Under the pieces are notes generated by a model. The model searched no databases, was not told the origin of the DNA, and saw nothing but the letters and a program-made list of their open reading frames with translations. A stretch of DNA of 64,000 bases, taken from Candidatus Sericytochromatia bacterium (GTDB lineage: Bacteria > Cyanobacteriota > Sericytochromatia > UBA7694). This document shows positions 8,926-15,817 of the stretch, one piece after another; within the stretch, counting starts at the first letter, position 1; each line of letters opens with the position of its first letter. Made by a program: the position numbers and the translations under genes. Location: the NCBI GenBank assembly GCA_018780035.1, contig JADMKE010000007.1, forward strand, positions 62,001-126,000. The letters are read 5' to 3'.

Positions 8926-9414
8926 TTATTTCGGCAAATACTTCTTCAACTCACGGCCAATGCTCTCAGGGCTGTCTTGGGGTGCGTAGCGTTTGATCAC
9001 CTTGCCATTGGCATCGACCAAAAATTTAGTGAAATTCCATTTGACATCTTTGCTACCCAAAAGACCCGGAGCCTGGGTTTTGAGGTAATCATAGAGCGGG
9101 TGGGAATGGGAGCCATTGACGTCGATTTTGGCAAACATCGGAAAGCTGACCCCATAATTCAACTGGCAAAAAGAGGCAATTTCCGCTTCGGAACCTGGCT
9201 CTTGCGCGCCAAACTGATTGCAGGGAAAGCCCAAAATTTCCAGGCCCTGCGCCTGGTATTCTTTGTAGATTTTTTCCAGGCCATCGTATTGGGGAGTAAA
9301 ACCGCATTTGCTGGCGGTGTTCACGATCAGCAGCACCTTGCCTTGGTAGGTCTCCAAGGGTACCGTTTCACCTTGGATATTTTTGACCTCAAATTGATAA
9401 ATGGAAGGGCTCAT
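8926..9414 (-). CDS. Glutathione peroxidase family (thiol peroxidase, Cys form)
   Basis: This 162-residue thiol peroxidase reduces hydroperoxides. The catalytic tetrad of the family is visible: Cys37 in NTASKCGFTPQ (cysteine rather than selenocysteine), Gln67 in FPCNQFGAQEPG, and Trp126-Asn127 in KWNFTKFL. A further Cys82 sits where the resolving Cys of thioredoxin-dependent members is found, so thioredoxin rather than glutathione may be the reductant. Length and motifs match BtuE/Gpo proteins. No signal peptide, so it is cytosolic. It is convergent with the M23 peptidase and has a good AGGAGA upstream of the ATG. Confidence 0.95.
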   Translation of the reverse strand: MSPSIYQFEVKNIQGETVPLETYQGKVLLIVNTASKCGFTPQYDGLEKIYKEYQAQGLEILGFPCNQFGAQEPGSEAEIASFCQLNYGVSFPMFAKIDVNGSHSHPLYDYLKTQAPGLLGSKDVKWNFTKFLVDANGKVIKRYAPQDSPESIGRELKKYLPK

Positions 9415-9491
9415 AGATATTCTCCTCTTGCACGAATCTTTACACGAATAAGCTCACCATAACACGGGTGCAAGCCTGACTTAAAGCAGAC

Positions 9492-10295
9492 TCAGGCGAT
9501 TTCAAAACAGGCGGCCAAAGCCGGTGTTCCGTATTCCGCCGCTCCCACCCGCACACTTAAATTGGGCAGAATCTGAATATCACAGGGGTTGTGTGTATGC
9601 CCGGCCAAGACCGTGAGCTGGCTCTGAGGATAGAGCGGCAGCAGCTCTGCAAGTAAATCCCCCACAGCCTTGCAGGTAAAGTGCGGGGCCCAATTGTCAT
9701 CGGCGATTTCTGTGCCATAGAGGCAGGCTTCGCGAAAGGGCGGGGGGTGCATCAGCAAATAGACCTGCTGAAATGCTTGCAAAGCCTGGTTCAAACGGGG
9801 CCGCAACCAGGCGGCGGATTCATCACCCAATTGGTTTAAAAGCGCCAAGCGCCCTGCTTCACCGGCTTCGGCAAACTCTGAGATCAGGCGATAATCTTTG
9901 AGCTTGATCGTCGAAGTGGCATAATCGCCGTGACGGCCATCGGACCAGCCATCGTGGCCCAATAAACAGGTTGTGGCCGAAAGGGGCACCAAGCCCGACG
10001 CGGGCATCCAGCGCAACCATTCAGATTGCTGGCTGAGTTCGAGCATGGCTCTACGCACTTCCGCGATGCTGCCATGGTAATAATCGTGATTGCCCAAGAT
10101 AAAATAGACGGGGATCTGCAGCTCTGCCGCCAAGTCAGAGAGATAATTTGCCACATTCTGGGATTCAGCCAGATCGCCGGTCAGACACAGGGCCTTCGGG
10201 TCTTTGAGCCGAATACTGTGCGCAAACGCAGCAATCACCTCGGCATCACAATGATCGAGGTGAATATCTGTGGCCCAGGCCAAAAGTCCCGCCAT
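9492..10295 (-). CDS. Calcineurin-like metallophosphoesterase
   Basis: A 267-residue metallophosphoesterase with the standard metal-binding blocks: TDIHLDH (residues 9-15), CLTGDLAES (about 37-45), ILGNHDYY (about 66-73), a histidine in LLMHPPP (about 180) and AGHTHNP (about 231-237). These coordinate two metals that hydrolyse a phosphomono- or diester; the substrate cannot be predicted. There is no signal peptide. It begins 5 bases after the stop of the upstream lipoprotein gene, so it is probably the second gene of that unit. Confidence 0.9.
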   Translation of the reverse strand: MAGLLAWATDIHLDHCDAEVIAAFAHSIRLKDPKALCLTGDLAESQNVANYLSDLAAELQIPVYFILGNHDYYHGSIAEVRRAMLELSQQSEWLRWMPASGLVPLSATTCLLGHDGWSDGRHGDYATSTIKLKDYRLISEFAEAGEAGRLALLNQLGDESAAWLRPRLNQALQAFQQVYLLMHPPPFREACLYGTEIADDNWAPHFTCKAVGDLLAELLPLYPQSQLTVLAGHTHNPCDIQILPNLSVRVGAAEYGTPALAACFEIA

Positions 10296-10300
10296 GAAAT

Positions 10301-11290
10301 TTAGAAGACAACCAATTCCTGGTGCGTGCCGGGGAAGGCGATGTCTTCAATCCGATAGGTCACGCCATCGGGATTAAAGCGCACGCGGCTGACGCGGTTC
10401 TGCTGATTGTGGGAGACATAGAGCTGTTGGCCGTCTTGCGAAAGCGCGGCATAGCGGGGCAAAGCATGGGGCAAAGTGATCGGGGCCAAGCGATTGATCT
10501 GTTTGTCTTCGATCTGGTAGCGCTCGATTTTATCGTTGATGCTGGCAAAGATCGAACGGCCATTGCGGGAGATCAGACCACTGTAGAGGTAGTTTTCAGA
10601 GCCTTTGGCCTGGGCAGTTTTATAACCCAGCTCACCCGTTTTGTAATTAAACGAGTAATTGACCGAGTAAGTCTGGCGGCTGGCCAAATTGACCGTGGTG
10701 CGGGTCAAAGAAGCGGCACCAAAGTGCAAAACCTGAAGATCTTGGGTCTGGGAACCATATTGCAGGGTGCCGGGTTGGAAGTCGTAGACCACAGGCTGCC
10801 AGCCATAGGCCCGCAGATCGTAGCTAAACAGGGCGGGACGTTTGTTTTGAATGCCCACGGCATAGAGTTTGCCATTTTGAATTAAAAAGTCTTCAGTTTC
10901 AAGTCCGACTTGAGAAAAAGACAGCAGGCGGCGAACTTGGCCATCGAGGACATTCACTTCGTAGAGGGTTTGATCTGTACTGCCCTGAGCGACAGAATTG
11001 ACATAGAGTTTGCCTTCGGTTTGGACACCATCCATGCTTTTGACTTTGCCTGGCACCATCACCGAGCGCACGCCCTGTTGATTCAGATCGAGAATTTTGA
11101 CAATTGAATGGCCTTCACGGGCTTCGATACTACAGAGGTAGCGATCTTGGTTCTTGACGGCCTGGGCCGGGGCGGCATTTAAAGCTCTGATTTGAGCGGG
11201 GGCCACAACGGGAGTGGCAGAACAGGCGGTGATCAAGCTGCTTGAAACGAGGGCCAGCGAAAGGAATGCTGGAATTTTGAATACGGACAT
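10301..11290 (-). CDS. Beta-propeller-like lipoprotein, 329 aa
   Basis: The N-terminus is a lipoprotein signal ending with LITAC (Cys23), so the mature protein is lipid-anchored. The rest has repeated four-stranded motifs typical of a beta-propeller, including a final SQDGQQLYVSHNQQNRVSRV block like YVTN/NHL repeats. No enzymatic residue set is visible; a binding or scaffold role is likely. It is the first gene of a two-gene unit with the metallophosphoesterase. The AT-rich stretch upstream (11300-11365) includes two copies of a T-rich ACTAG/ACTA motif. Confidence 0.75.
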   Translation of the reverse strand: MSVFKIPAFLSLALVSSSLITACSATPVVAPAQIRALNAAPAQAVKNQDRYLCSIEAREGHSIVKILDLNQQGVRSVMVPGKVKSMDGVQTEGKLYVNSVAQGSTDQTLYEVNVLDGQVRRLLSFSQVGLETEDFLIQNGKLYAVGIQNKRPALFSYDLRAYGWQPVVYDFQPGTLQYGSQTQDLQVLHFGAASLTRTTVNLASRQTYSVNYSFNYKTGELGYKTAQAKGSENYLYSGLISRNGRSIFASINDKIERYQIEDKQINRLAPITLPHALPRYAALSQDGQQLYVSHNQQNRVSRVRFNPDGVTYRIEDIAFPGTHQELVVF

Positions 11291-11506
11291 TGCGATTAAC
11301 CCAAAATAAACTTTATCATTTTTTTACTAGTTTTTTACTATGTCTTAATCTTATCATAATCATTTTTAAAAGAAAAGATCCGTTTGCCCATTTTTTTAGA
11401 TTTTTGGGGTTATTTTTGCTAAAATCAGGTTTTTGAGGGTCTTCAAACGGTGGCAAAACGGGATGGGAAGCCCAATAGAGAAGATCAGACCCAGATCCAA
11501 AAAATG

Positions 11507-11536
11507 CATAAAAACCTGCCGAAACAGGTTTTTATG
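11507..11536 (-). terminator. Terminator of the downstream glycine-zipper unit
   Basis: A perfect 12-bp stem (CATAAAAACCTG, loop CCGAAA, CAGGTTTTTATG) has the A/T-rich outer stem of a bidirectional rho-independent terminator; on the minus strand it is followed by CATTTTTTGG. It lies 144 bases beyond the stop of the minus-strand gene ending at 11680. Confidence 0.7.
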
Positions 11537-11610
11537 GTGAATATTGAGATCGGTTCGTGCTTCGACGCTGCCAGGACACGTCTTCTCTGTGTTCCACGGG
11601 AGCGGATTGT

Positions 11611-11675
11611 TCCCTGAGCGTTCGACTGAGCGCTCACGCCGAAGGCTTGCCAAAGTGTCGAAGGGAGTCGAAGGA
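11611..11675. repeat. Possible dispersed intergenic repeat with TCGA arms
   Basis: The block carries TTCGACT (11621-11627) and its complement AGTCGAA (11666-11672), plus TGTCGAAG between them, in a GC-rich context unlike the AT-rich flanks. Blocks of this kind are often multi-copy intergenic repeats. No second copy was seen in this window. Confidence 0.35.
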
Positions 11676-11679
11676 AACC

Positions 11680-12474
11680 TTACTCCAAGGTCTTGGTAAT
11701 CTTGCTCTTGAGCAAGGTAAACAAACCAGAGGCTTTGTACGCTTTGTCGAGCAACAAGCTACCGACAGCGCCACCGGCCACAGCGGCGATGGTGATCGGC
11801 AGTCCACCCGCTCCAGCGAGGGTCACACCCAAGCTGGCCATGCCAGAGAAAACACTGGCCCCCATCCCGGATAAAAAGCCACCGACGGTATCAGAGGCGA
11901 CATTGCCCACAGCCTCTTTGGCGGTTTGGCGACCGGAGATGGTTTCAAAGGTATTGGCGAATAAAGAAGTGCCCGCATTGATGGCACTGGAGATGCCGCC
12001 TGCTTTGATTGAAATCACGCCCACCTGTTTCAGACCGCCCGCCAGACCTTTAAAGGCCTGACCAAATTGGCCGTTGATAAAGCCGCTTTTGACATTCTGA
12101 TAAGTGGTGTGGGTGATGGTGGCAACTTCACCGCCGTAGCGATAGCCGACATAACCACCGGAAAGAGTGCGGCCAACCAAGCTGCCGATGGCCGAAAAGC
12201 CACGGGGGTTATTGCTGAAAGAAGTGGTGTCCTGATAGACGTAGCCACCACCGTCTTTGATACCGGTGAGTTGGCCAACAACTTTGTTATAGCGATCCTG
12301 TTCGGCTGTGTCGGGAACATAGCCGTACTCCATCTTTTTGTCGAGCTTCTTGGCCCACTCAATCTCCTCACGGGAGACAGACGCCATCACCGGCGCGGTA
12401 ATGGTACCGGCAGTGGGACTCTTGCCCAAAGCGGGCAGAGAAGGTGTAGTGGGGAGAGCGCTTAAAGTTGTCAT
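11680..12474 (-). CDS. Glycine-zipper protein, module B third member (P3'), 264 aa
   Basis: No named family. Residues 1-35 are Ser/Thr/Pro-rich, residues 35-90 charged with VSREEIEWAKKLDKKMEYGY, and the rest is Gly/Ala-rich hydrophobic sequence. The block SLVGRTLSGGYVGYRYGGEV matches GRLAGHTAGSGFATYRYGAQI in the 228-residue protein of module A at 14428-15114, and both share a final block of the form NV-SDT-GG ... GLPITIA ... GAVG. The Gly-x-x-x-Gly spacing suggests packed membrane-inserting helical hairpins. No signal peptide. It sits after its own terminator-like break and an inverted repeat, so it may be expressed separately from P1' and P2'. Confidence 0.8.
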   Translation of the reverse strand: MTTLSALPTTPSLPALGKSPTAGTITAPVMASVSREEIEWAKKLDKKMEYGYVPDTAEQDRYNKVVGQLTGIKDGGGYVYQDTTSFSNNPRGFSAIGSLVGRTLSGGYVGYRYGGEVATITHTTYQNVKSGFINGQFGQAFKGLAGGLKQVGVISIKAGGISSAINAGTSLFANTFETISGRQTAKEAVGNVASDTVGGFLSGMGASVFSGMASLGVTLAGAGGLPITIAAVAGGAVGSLLLDKAYKASGLFTLLKSKITKTLE

Positions 12475-12482
12475 TGTGTTTA

Positions 12483-12516
12483 TTAACCTGTTTAAGTTAT
12501 CGAAAGAACAGGTTAA
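12483..12516 (-). promoter_or_regulatory. Perfect 10-bp inverted repeat upstream of P3'
   Basis: TTAACCTGTT (12483-12492) and AACAGGTTAA (12507-12516) are exact complements with a 14-base spacer. The repeat ends 9 bases upstream of the P3' start codon, in the leader or promoter, where it could be an operator or a translation-blocking hairpin. The GGTTAAGATCTT half also resembles sequence upstream of other genes in this cluster. Confidence 0.5.
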
Positions 12517-12586
12517 GATCTTGCTTGTTTTTAGTTAAGAAAAGCCTTTATTTTGGGGGCTTTGATGCCAATTAAACATAAAAAAA

Positions 12587-12616
12587 GACCTGGGCTGCAA
12601 AATGCAGATCCAGGTC
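12587..12616 (-). terminator. Terminator after P1'-P2'
   Basis: On the minus strand GACCTGG pairs with CCAGGTC (12610-12616 and 12587-12593) around an inner CTGCA/TGCAG stem, followed by seven or more T residues. It lies 45 bases after the stop of the 190-residue gene and separates it from P3'. Confidence 0.8.
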
Positions 12617-12660
12617 AGAGGGAGTAATGTAGAGTTAAAAAGTTTTTTAGCTTAATTAGC

Positions 12661-13233
12661 TTAAAAGGAGTCGGTCAGAGGCTTGGCGAGTTGACCGCCG
12701 AGCACGCCACCCACAGCGCCAAAGGCCACCGTGGCAATCGTTAAAGGAATACCGGCCAGACCCAGAGAGCCCAAGGCCAGATTGCCCAGACCGCCAATGG
12801 TGACGGCACCGAGACCACCCACAGCACCACCGATGGTGTCTTTCATGACATTGCTCACTGCGGTGCTGCCATCGGTGCTGCCAGAGGCAATGCCCACGCC
12901 GTTGGTCACCACAGAAACACCAGCACTCACCAAGGCCGACAGACCAGCGCCTTTGAGGCCCGTCAAGGCTGTGTTTTTCAGACCTGTCATAAAGGTCTTG
13001 CCGAAAATAGATTTGATATTCTGGCCCATCTGATTGCCCAGTTTGTGGGCGGCAAAACCGCCACCAGCAGCATTGGCTACCATTGAGCCAATTGAAGAGA
13101 AATCACCGCCAAAAGTACCACCGCCGGTATCACCAGTCGAAGGGGTATAAGGCGAATAAGGGGTGTAGTTGCTGGTTTGTACGCTGGGAGCAGTAGCCGT
13201 ATAGGGATTGGATCCAATACCTGTTAAACTCAT
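12661..13233 (-). CDS. Glycine-zipper protein P2', near-identical copy, 190 aa
   Basis: This protein is almost identical to the one encoded at 15124-15696: I count three residue differences, all in the first 50 residues, and about 16 base differences over 573 bases. Residues 1-45 are Tyr/Pro/Thr/Ser-rich (TSNYTPYSPYTPSTGD); residues 45-190 are Gly/Ala/Val/Leu with repeated Gly-x-x-x-Gly spacing, ending in the shared block KDTIGGAVGGLGAVTIGGLG ... GIPLTIATVAFGAVGG. No signal peptide or Cys. A TGGAGTT ribosome binding site precedes the ATG. Function unknown; membrane insertion or self-assembly is inferred from composition only. Confidence 0.85.
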   Translation of the reverse strand: MSLTGIGSNPYTATAPSVQTSNYTPYSPYTPSTGDTGGGTFGGDFSSIGSMVANAAGGGFAAHKLGNQMGQNIKSIFGKTFMTGLKNTALTGLKGAGLSALVSAGVSVVTNGVGIASGSTDGSTAVSNVMKDTIGGAVGGLGAVTIGGLGNLALGSLGLAGIPLTIATVAFGAVGGVLGGQLAKPLTDSF

Positions 13234-13314
13234 TTTGATAACTCCATTACTCTTCTAAAATCTTGGTAAAATCTTGGTAAAATCTTTAAAACCGTTTAGT
13301 TCTTGAAACAGAAA

Positions 13315-14043
13315 CTAATAACCATAAGCAGGCTGTTGGTAATAACCCGCAGGTGCTGCAACCGGATCGGTGCCGCCAAAAGCTTTGCGCATGGTTCCCG
13401 CAAGGTTATCGCGCAGACCGCTGGAATTGTAGAGATAGTTCACACCGACCGAGCCAAGGGCTCCAGCCGCAGCCGCAGCAACGGTAAGAGGGATACCCGC
13501 CAAACCGAAGGAACGCAGTGCCAAGCTGCCCAAACCAGCACTGATACCGGCACCTGCACCGCCGAGCAAACCGCCGACAGTATCTGCAGCCACATTGCCA
13601 CCTGCATCGGCTTTGCTCATTTCTCCACGGGCAGCGGCTGCGCCGTTTTGCACCCCGGAGATCAAGCCGCTGACCAAACCGCCAATACCAGCCGATTTAA
13701 GGGTGGCCATACCTAAATTTTTGAAGCCTGCGCCCATGCCCTGACTTTTAAAAGACTTAAAGGCATCAGAGACCTGATTGTGCATCATGCCACCGGTGAT
13801 CCCACCAGAGAGAATGCCGCTGATCAGATTAAATCCATTGCCTGTGGTACTCACGGGATAAACAGAAGGAGGATAAGGCTGAGTCTGTTGATAGGTATCT
13901 CCGGAAAAGACACCAGCGACCTGGTTGACGGCTCCATTGACAGCATAGACCGCAGGAACCATAGTGTCGACAGCACCTTGAACAGCACCAGCTGTATAAA
14001 TTGCCTGATTAAAGCTATTGACCAATCCGTCAACTCCACCCAT
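13315..14043 (-). CDS. Glycine-zipper protein, module B first member (P1'), 242 aa
   Basis: First gene of the second module. It shares its N-terminus (MGGVDGL...NQ..., PAVYAVNGAVNQVAGVFSGD) and overall plan with the 267-residue protein at 15818-16621. After a Tyr/Pro-rich linker (QPYPPSVYPVS) come a long Gly/Ala hydrophobic region with Gly-x-x-x-Gly spacing, the family block GGNVAADTVGGLLGGAGAGI, GIPLTVAAAAAGALG, and a short charged helix plus a Tyr/Gln tail (YYQQPAYGY). A strong AAAGGAGAT precedes the ATG. P2' follows after 81 bases containing a tandem AAAATCTTGGT repeat. No signal peptide; no known function. Confidence 0.85.
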   Translation of the reverse strand: MGGVDGLVNSFNQAIYTAGAVQGAVDTMVPAVYAVNGAVNQVAGVFSGDTYQQTQPYPPSVYPVSTTGNGFNLISGILSGGITGGMMHNQVSDAFKSFKSQGMGAGFKNLGMATLKSAGIGGLVSGLISGVQNGAAAARGEMSKADAGGNVAADTVGGLLGGAGAGISAGLGSLALRSFGLAGIPLTVAAAAAGALGSVGVNYLYNSSGLRDNLAGTMRKAFGGTDPVAAPAGYYQQPAYGY

Positions 14044-14116
14044 GGTTCAATCTCCTTTGATCTTCTGTTAACCGTATATTTGTTTTCTTAGTTTAAATAT
14101 CGCCAAGGCCCCCAAG

Positions 14117-14149
14117 ATCTTGTGAGGACAAGGTTAAGGGGTCATTAAT
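14117..14149 (-). promoter_or_regulatory. Conserved upstream block of module B
   Basis: This 33-base block, 74 bases upstream of the P1' start, matches the block at 16698-16730 (77 bases upstream of the P1 start) at 25 of 33 positions, with ATCTTGTG, TTAAGGG and TTAAT fully conserved on the plus strand. The remaining leader sequences do not align well, so this looks like a retained regulatory or promoter element. A perfect CAAGATCTTG palindrome overlaps its edge. Confidence 0.5.
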
Positions 14150-14372
14150 CTTAGAGGAAGTTTTGAATAATGAATTTTAAGGACGGATTAAACCCAAATA
14201 ATAGAAGCAAATTATTCGAGTCAATCAAAAATACAAACGGGGCTATTATTTGGATTGACACTTCTATTCTAGAAGGATTAAATCCCTATCATTGAAAGTT
14301 TAACAACGCATGAAGGCGTTATTTTTTACAGCGATAATCCGATCTTAACCACAGAAATAGGCCAATAAAAAA

Positions 14373-14394
14373 GCAGACACACAATGTGGTCTGC
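14373..14394 (-). terminator. Terminator after module A
   Basis: On the minus strand GCAGAC pairs with GTCTGC with an additional CAC/GTG extension, followed by CTTTTTTATTGG-type T-rich sequence. It lies 34 bases after the stop of the 228-residue gene and ends the three-gene unit. Confidence 0.7.
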
Positions 14395-14427
14395 CGAGGG
14401 AGTATGAGATGAGTCAGAAATTTGAAT

Positions 14428-15114
14428 TTAAGAAGGGCTGTTCCCCTCTGTTTTTAGGCTTGGAGTATCTGTTTCGGGATTGGTTTCAGGATTGCGGCCC
14501 TTGTGCAGCAAATGCCCCATCAAAGTGCCTCCCGCTGCGCCCAAAGCCACAGTGGCAATGGTTAAAGGCAGGCCAACGACGCCAAACGAAGCGAGGGCCA
14601 GATTGCCAGCCCCGCCAATGGTCACCGCACCCAGACCGCCAATGGTACCGGTCATGGTATCTGAGAGCACATTGCTAATCGCTGTCTGAGAATCGGTTTT
14701 GCCTTTGACCACACCCAGACCGTTGGCAATTGCGGAGGTGCCCGCACTGATCAAACCAGCCAGGCCAGCCCCACGAATACTTGACATGGCCAAACCTTTG
14801 GCATTGATCAAGGCGCTTTCGGTCCCCGCAGGGCCCCCATTTTTGAGTCCGAGGTAGACTTCTTTCATTTGGGTGCCGATCTGAGCCCCATAACGATAGG
14901 TGGCAAAGCCACTGCCTGCGGTATGCCCGGCCAATCGGCCCGTCAAAGCCAGGGTATCGGCATTGAGAAAGCTTGAGGCTTTGGTGGTTTCTGCAGAGTC
15001 AGGGGAAGAGACCGGCAGAGCAACAGGGGCACCCGAAGAACTGGGCAAAGCAGGCAATTGAGGCAAGACGTACCCGGCACGGGCGAGAGACGAGCTAACA
15101 GCTGTTAATTCCAT
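14428..15114 (-). CDS. Glycine-zipper protein, module A third member (P3), 228 aa
   Basis: The gene starts 9 bases after the P2 stop, so it is co-transcribed with it. Residues 1-50 are Ser/Pro/Ala-rich. GRLAGHTAGSGFATYRYGAQI (about 59-79) aligns with P3' at 11680-12474. The C-terminal half SNVLSDTMTGTIGGLGAVTI, GLPLTIATVALGAAGG is closer to P2 than to P3', suggesting all three module members descend from one ancestor by duplication. The tail is polar (NPETNPETDTPS). No signal peptide and no catalytic motif. Confidence 0.85.
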   Translation of the reverse strand: MELTAVSSSLARAGYVLPQLPALPSSSGAPVALPVSSPDSAETTKASSFLNADTLALTGRLAGHTAGSGFATYRYGAQIGTQMKEVYLGLKNGGPAGTESALINAKGLAMSSIRGAGLAGLISAGTSAIANGLGVVKGKTDSQTAISNVLSDTMTGTIGGLGAVTIGGAGNLALASFGVVGLPLTIATVALGAAGGTLMGHLLHKGRNPETNPETDTPSLKTEGNSPS

Positions 15115-15123
15115 GGTAAGACC

Positions 15124-15696
15124 TTAAAACGAGTCGGTCAGGGGCTTGGCGAGTTGACCGCCGAGCACGCCACCCACAGCGCCAAAGGCCACCGTGGCAA
15201 TCGTTAAAGGAATACCGGCCAGACCCAGAGAGCCCAAGGCCAGATTGCCCAGACCGCCAATGGTGACGGCACCGAGACCACCCACAGCACCACCGATGGT
15301 GTCTTTCATGACATTGCTCACTGCGGTGCTGCCATCGGTGCTGCCAGAGGCAATGCCCACGCCGTTGGTCACCACAGAAACACCAGCACTCACCAAGGCC
15401 GACAGACCAGCGCCTTTGAGGCCCGTCAAGGCTGTGTTTTTCAGACCTGTCATAAAGGTCTTGCCGAAAATAGATTTGATATTCTGGCCCATCTGATTGC
15501 CCAGTTTGTGGGCGGCAAAACCGCCACCGGCAGCATTGGCCACCATTGAGCCAATTGAAGAGAAATCACCGCCAAAGGCGCCGCTGCCCGTATCACCAGT
15601 CGAAGGGGTATATGGCGAATAAGGAGTGTAGTTGCTGGTTTGTACATTGGGGGCAGTAGCCGTATAGGGATTGGATCCAATGCCTGTTAAACTCAT
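15124..15696 (-). CDS. Glycine-zipper protein P2, near-identical copy, 190 aa
   Basis: Partner of the copy at 12661-13233; residues 50-190 are the same. Differences are Asn for Ser in the 16-18 region and two changes in the Gly-rich hinge (GSGAFGG versus GGGTFGG). Like its twin it has a Tyr/Pro-rich N-terminus and a long Gly/Ala hydrophobic body without charged residues over long stretches. A strong AAGGAG precedes the ATG. It lies between P1 and P3 in the same order as its twin lies after P1'. The nucleotide identity contrasts with the strong divergence of the flanking genes. Confidence 0.85.
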   Translation of the reverse strand: MSLTGIGSNPYTATAPNVQTSNYTPYSPYTPSTGDTGSGAFGGDFSSIGSMVANAAGGGFAAHKLGNQMGQNIKSIFGKTFMTGLKNTALTGLKGAGLSALVSAGVSVVTNGVGIASGSTDGSTAVSNVMKDTIGGAVGGLGAVTIGGLGNLALGSLGLAGIPLTIATVAFGAVGGVLGGQLAKPLTDSF

Positions 15697-15780
15697 CTGA
15701 CGTCACTCCTTATTTCCATTTATTCTGTATCTACCATCCTGCAAACCAGACCGCTTTTATGCTATAGCCGAGTTCTTCAG

Positions 15781-15812
15781 CAAGATCACCTGCGCAAGGC
15801 AGGTGGGTCTTG
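15781..15812 (-). other. Hairpin between P1 and P2
   Basis: CACCTGC (15787-15793) pairs with GCAGGTG (15799-15805) around a GCAAG loop, extended by CAAGA/TCTTG with a small bulge. It starts 5 bases after the P1 stop and has no T-run on the minus strand, so it is more likely an mRNA processing or stabilising structure, or an attenuator, than a full terminator. Confidence 0.5.
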
Positions 15813-15817
15813 CTCTC

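Larger units (their letters stand above)
11291..11679. other. Gene-free intergenic region, 389 bp
   Basis: This gap holds the AT-rich promoter region of the lipoprotein gene (11291-11400), a terminator-like hairpin (11507-11536) facing the glycine-zipper gene, and a GC-rich block with TCGA-containing inverted arms (11611-11675). An 85-codon minus frame runs through hairpin and block but has no ribosome binding site or protein-like composition. Confidence 0.6.
14044..14427. other. Gene-free region between the two glycine-zipper modules
   Basis: The 384-bp gap contains the leader and probable promoter of P1' (with the conserved block at 14117-14149) and, at its far side, the terminator of module A (14373-14394). 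AT-rich sequence between them (14150-14340) includes a short GAAGGATTAAA/GGATTAAACCC repetition. No gene was found. Confidence 0.6.

Noticed and set aside
11396..11653. 85-codon minus-strand frame
   Set aside because: Runs through a terminator hairpin and a repeat-like block, starts with TTG and has no ribosome binding site.
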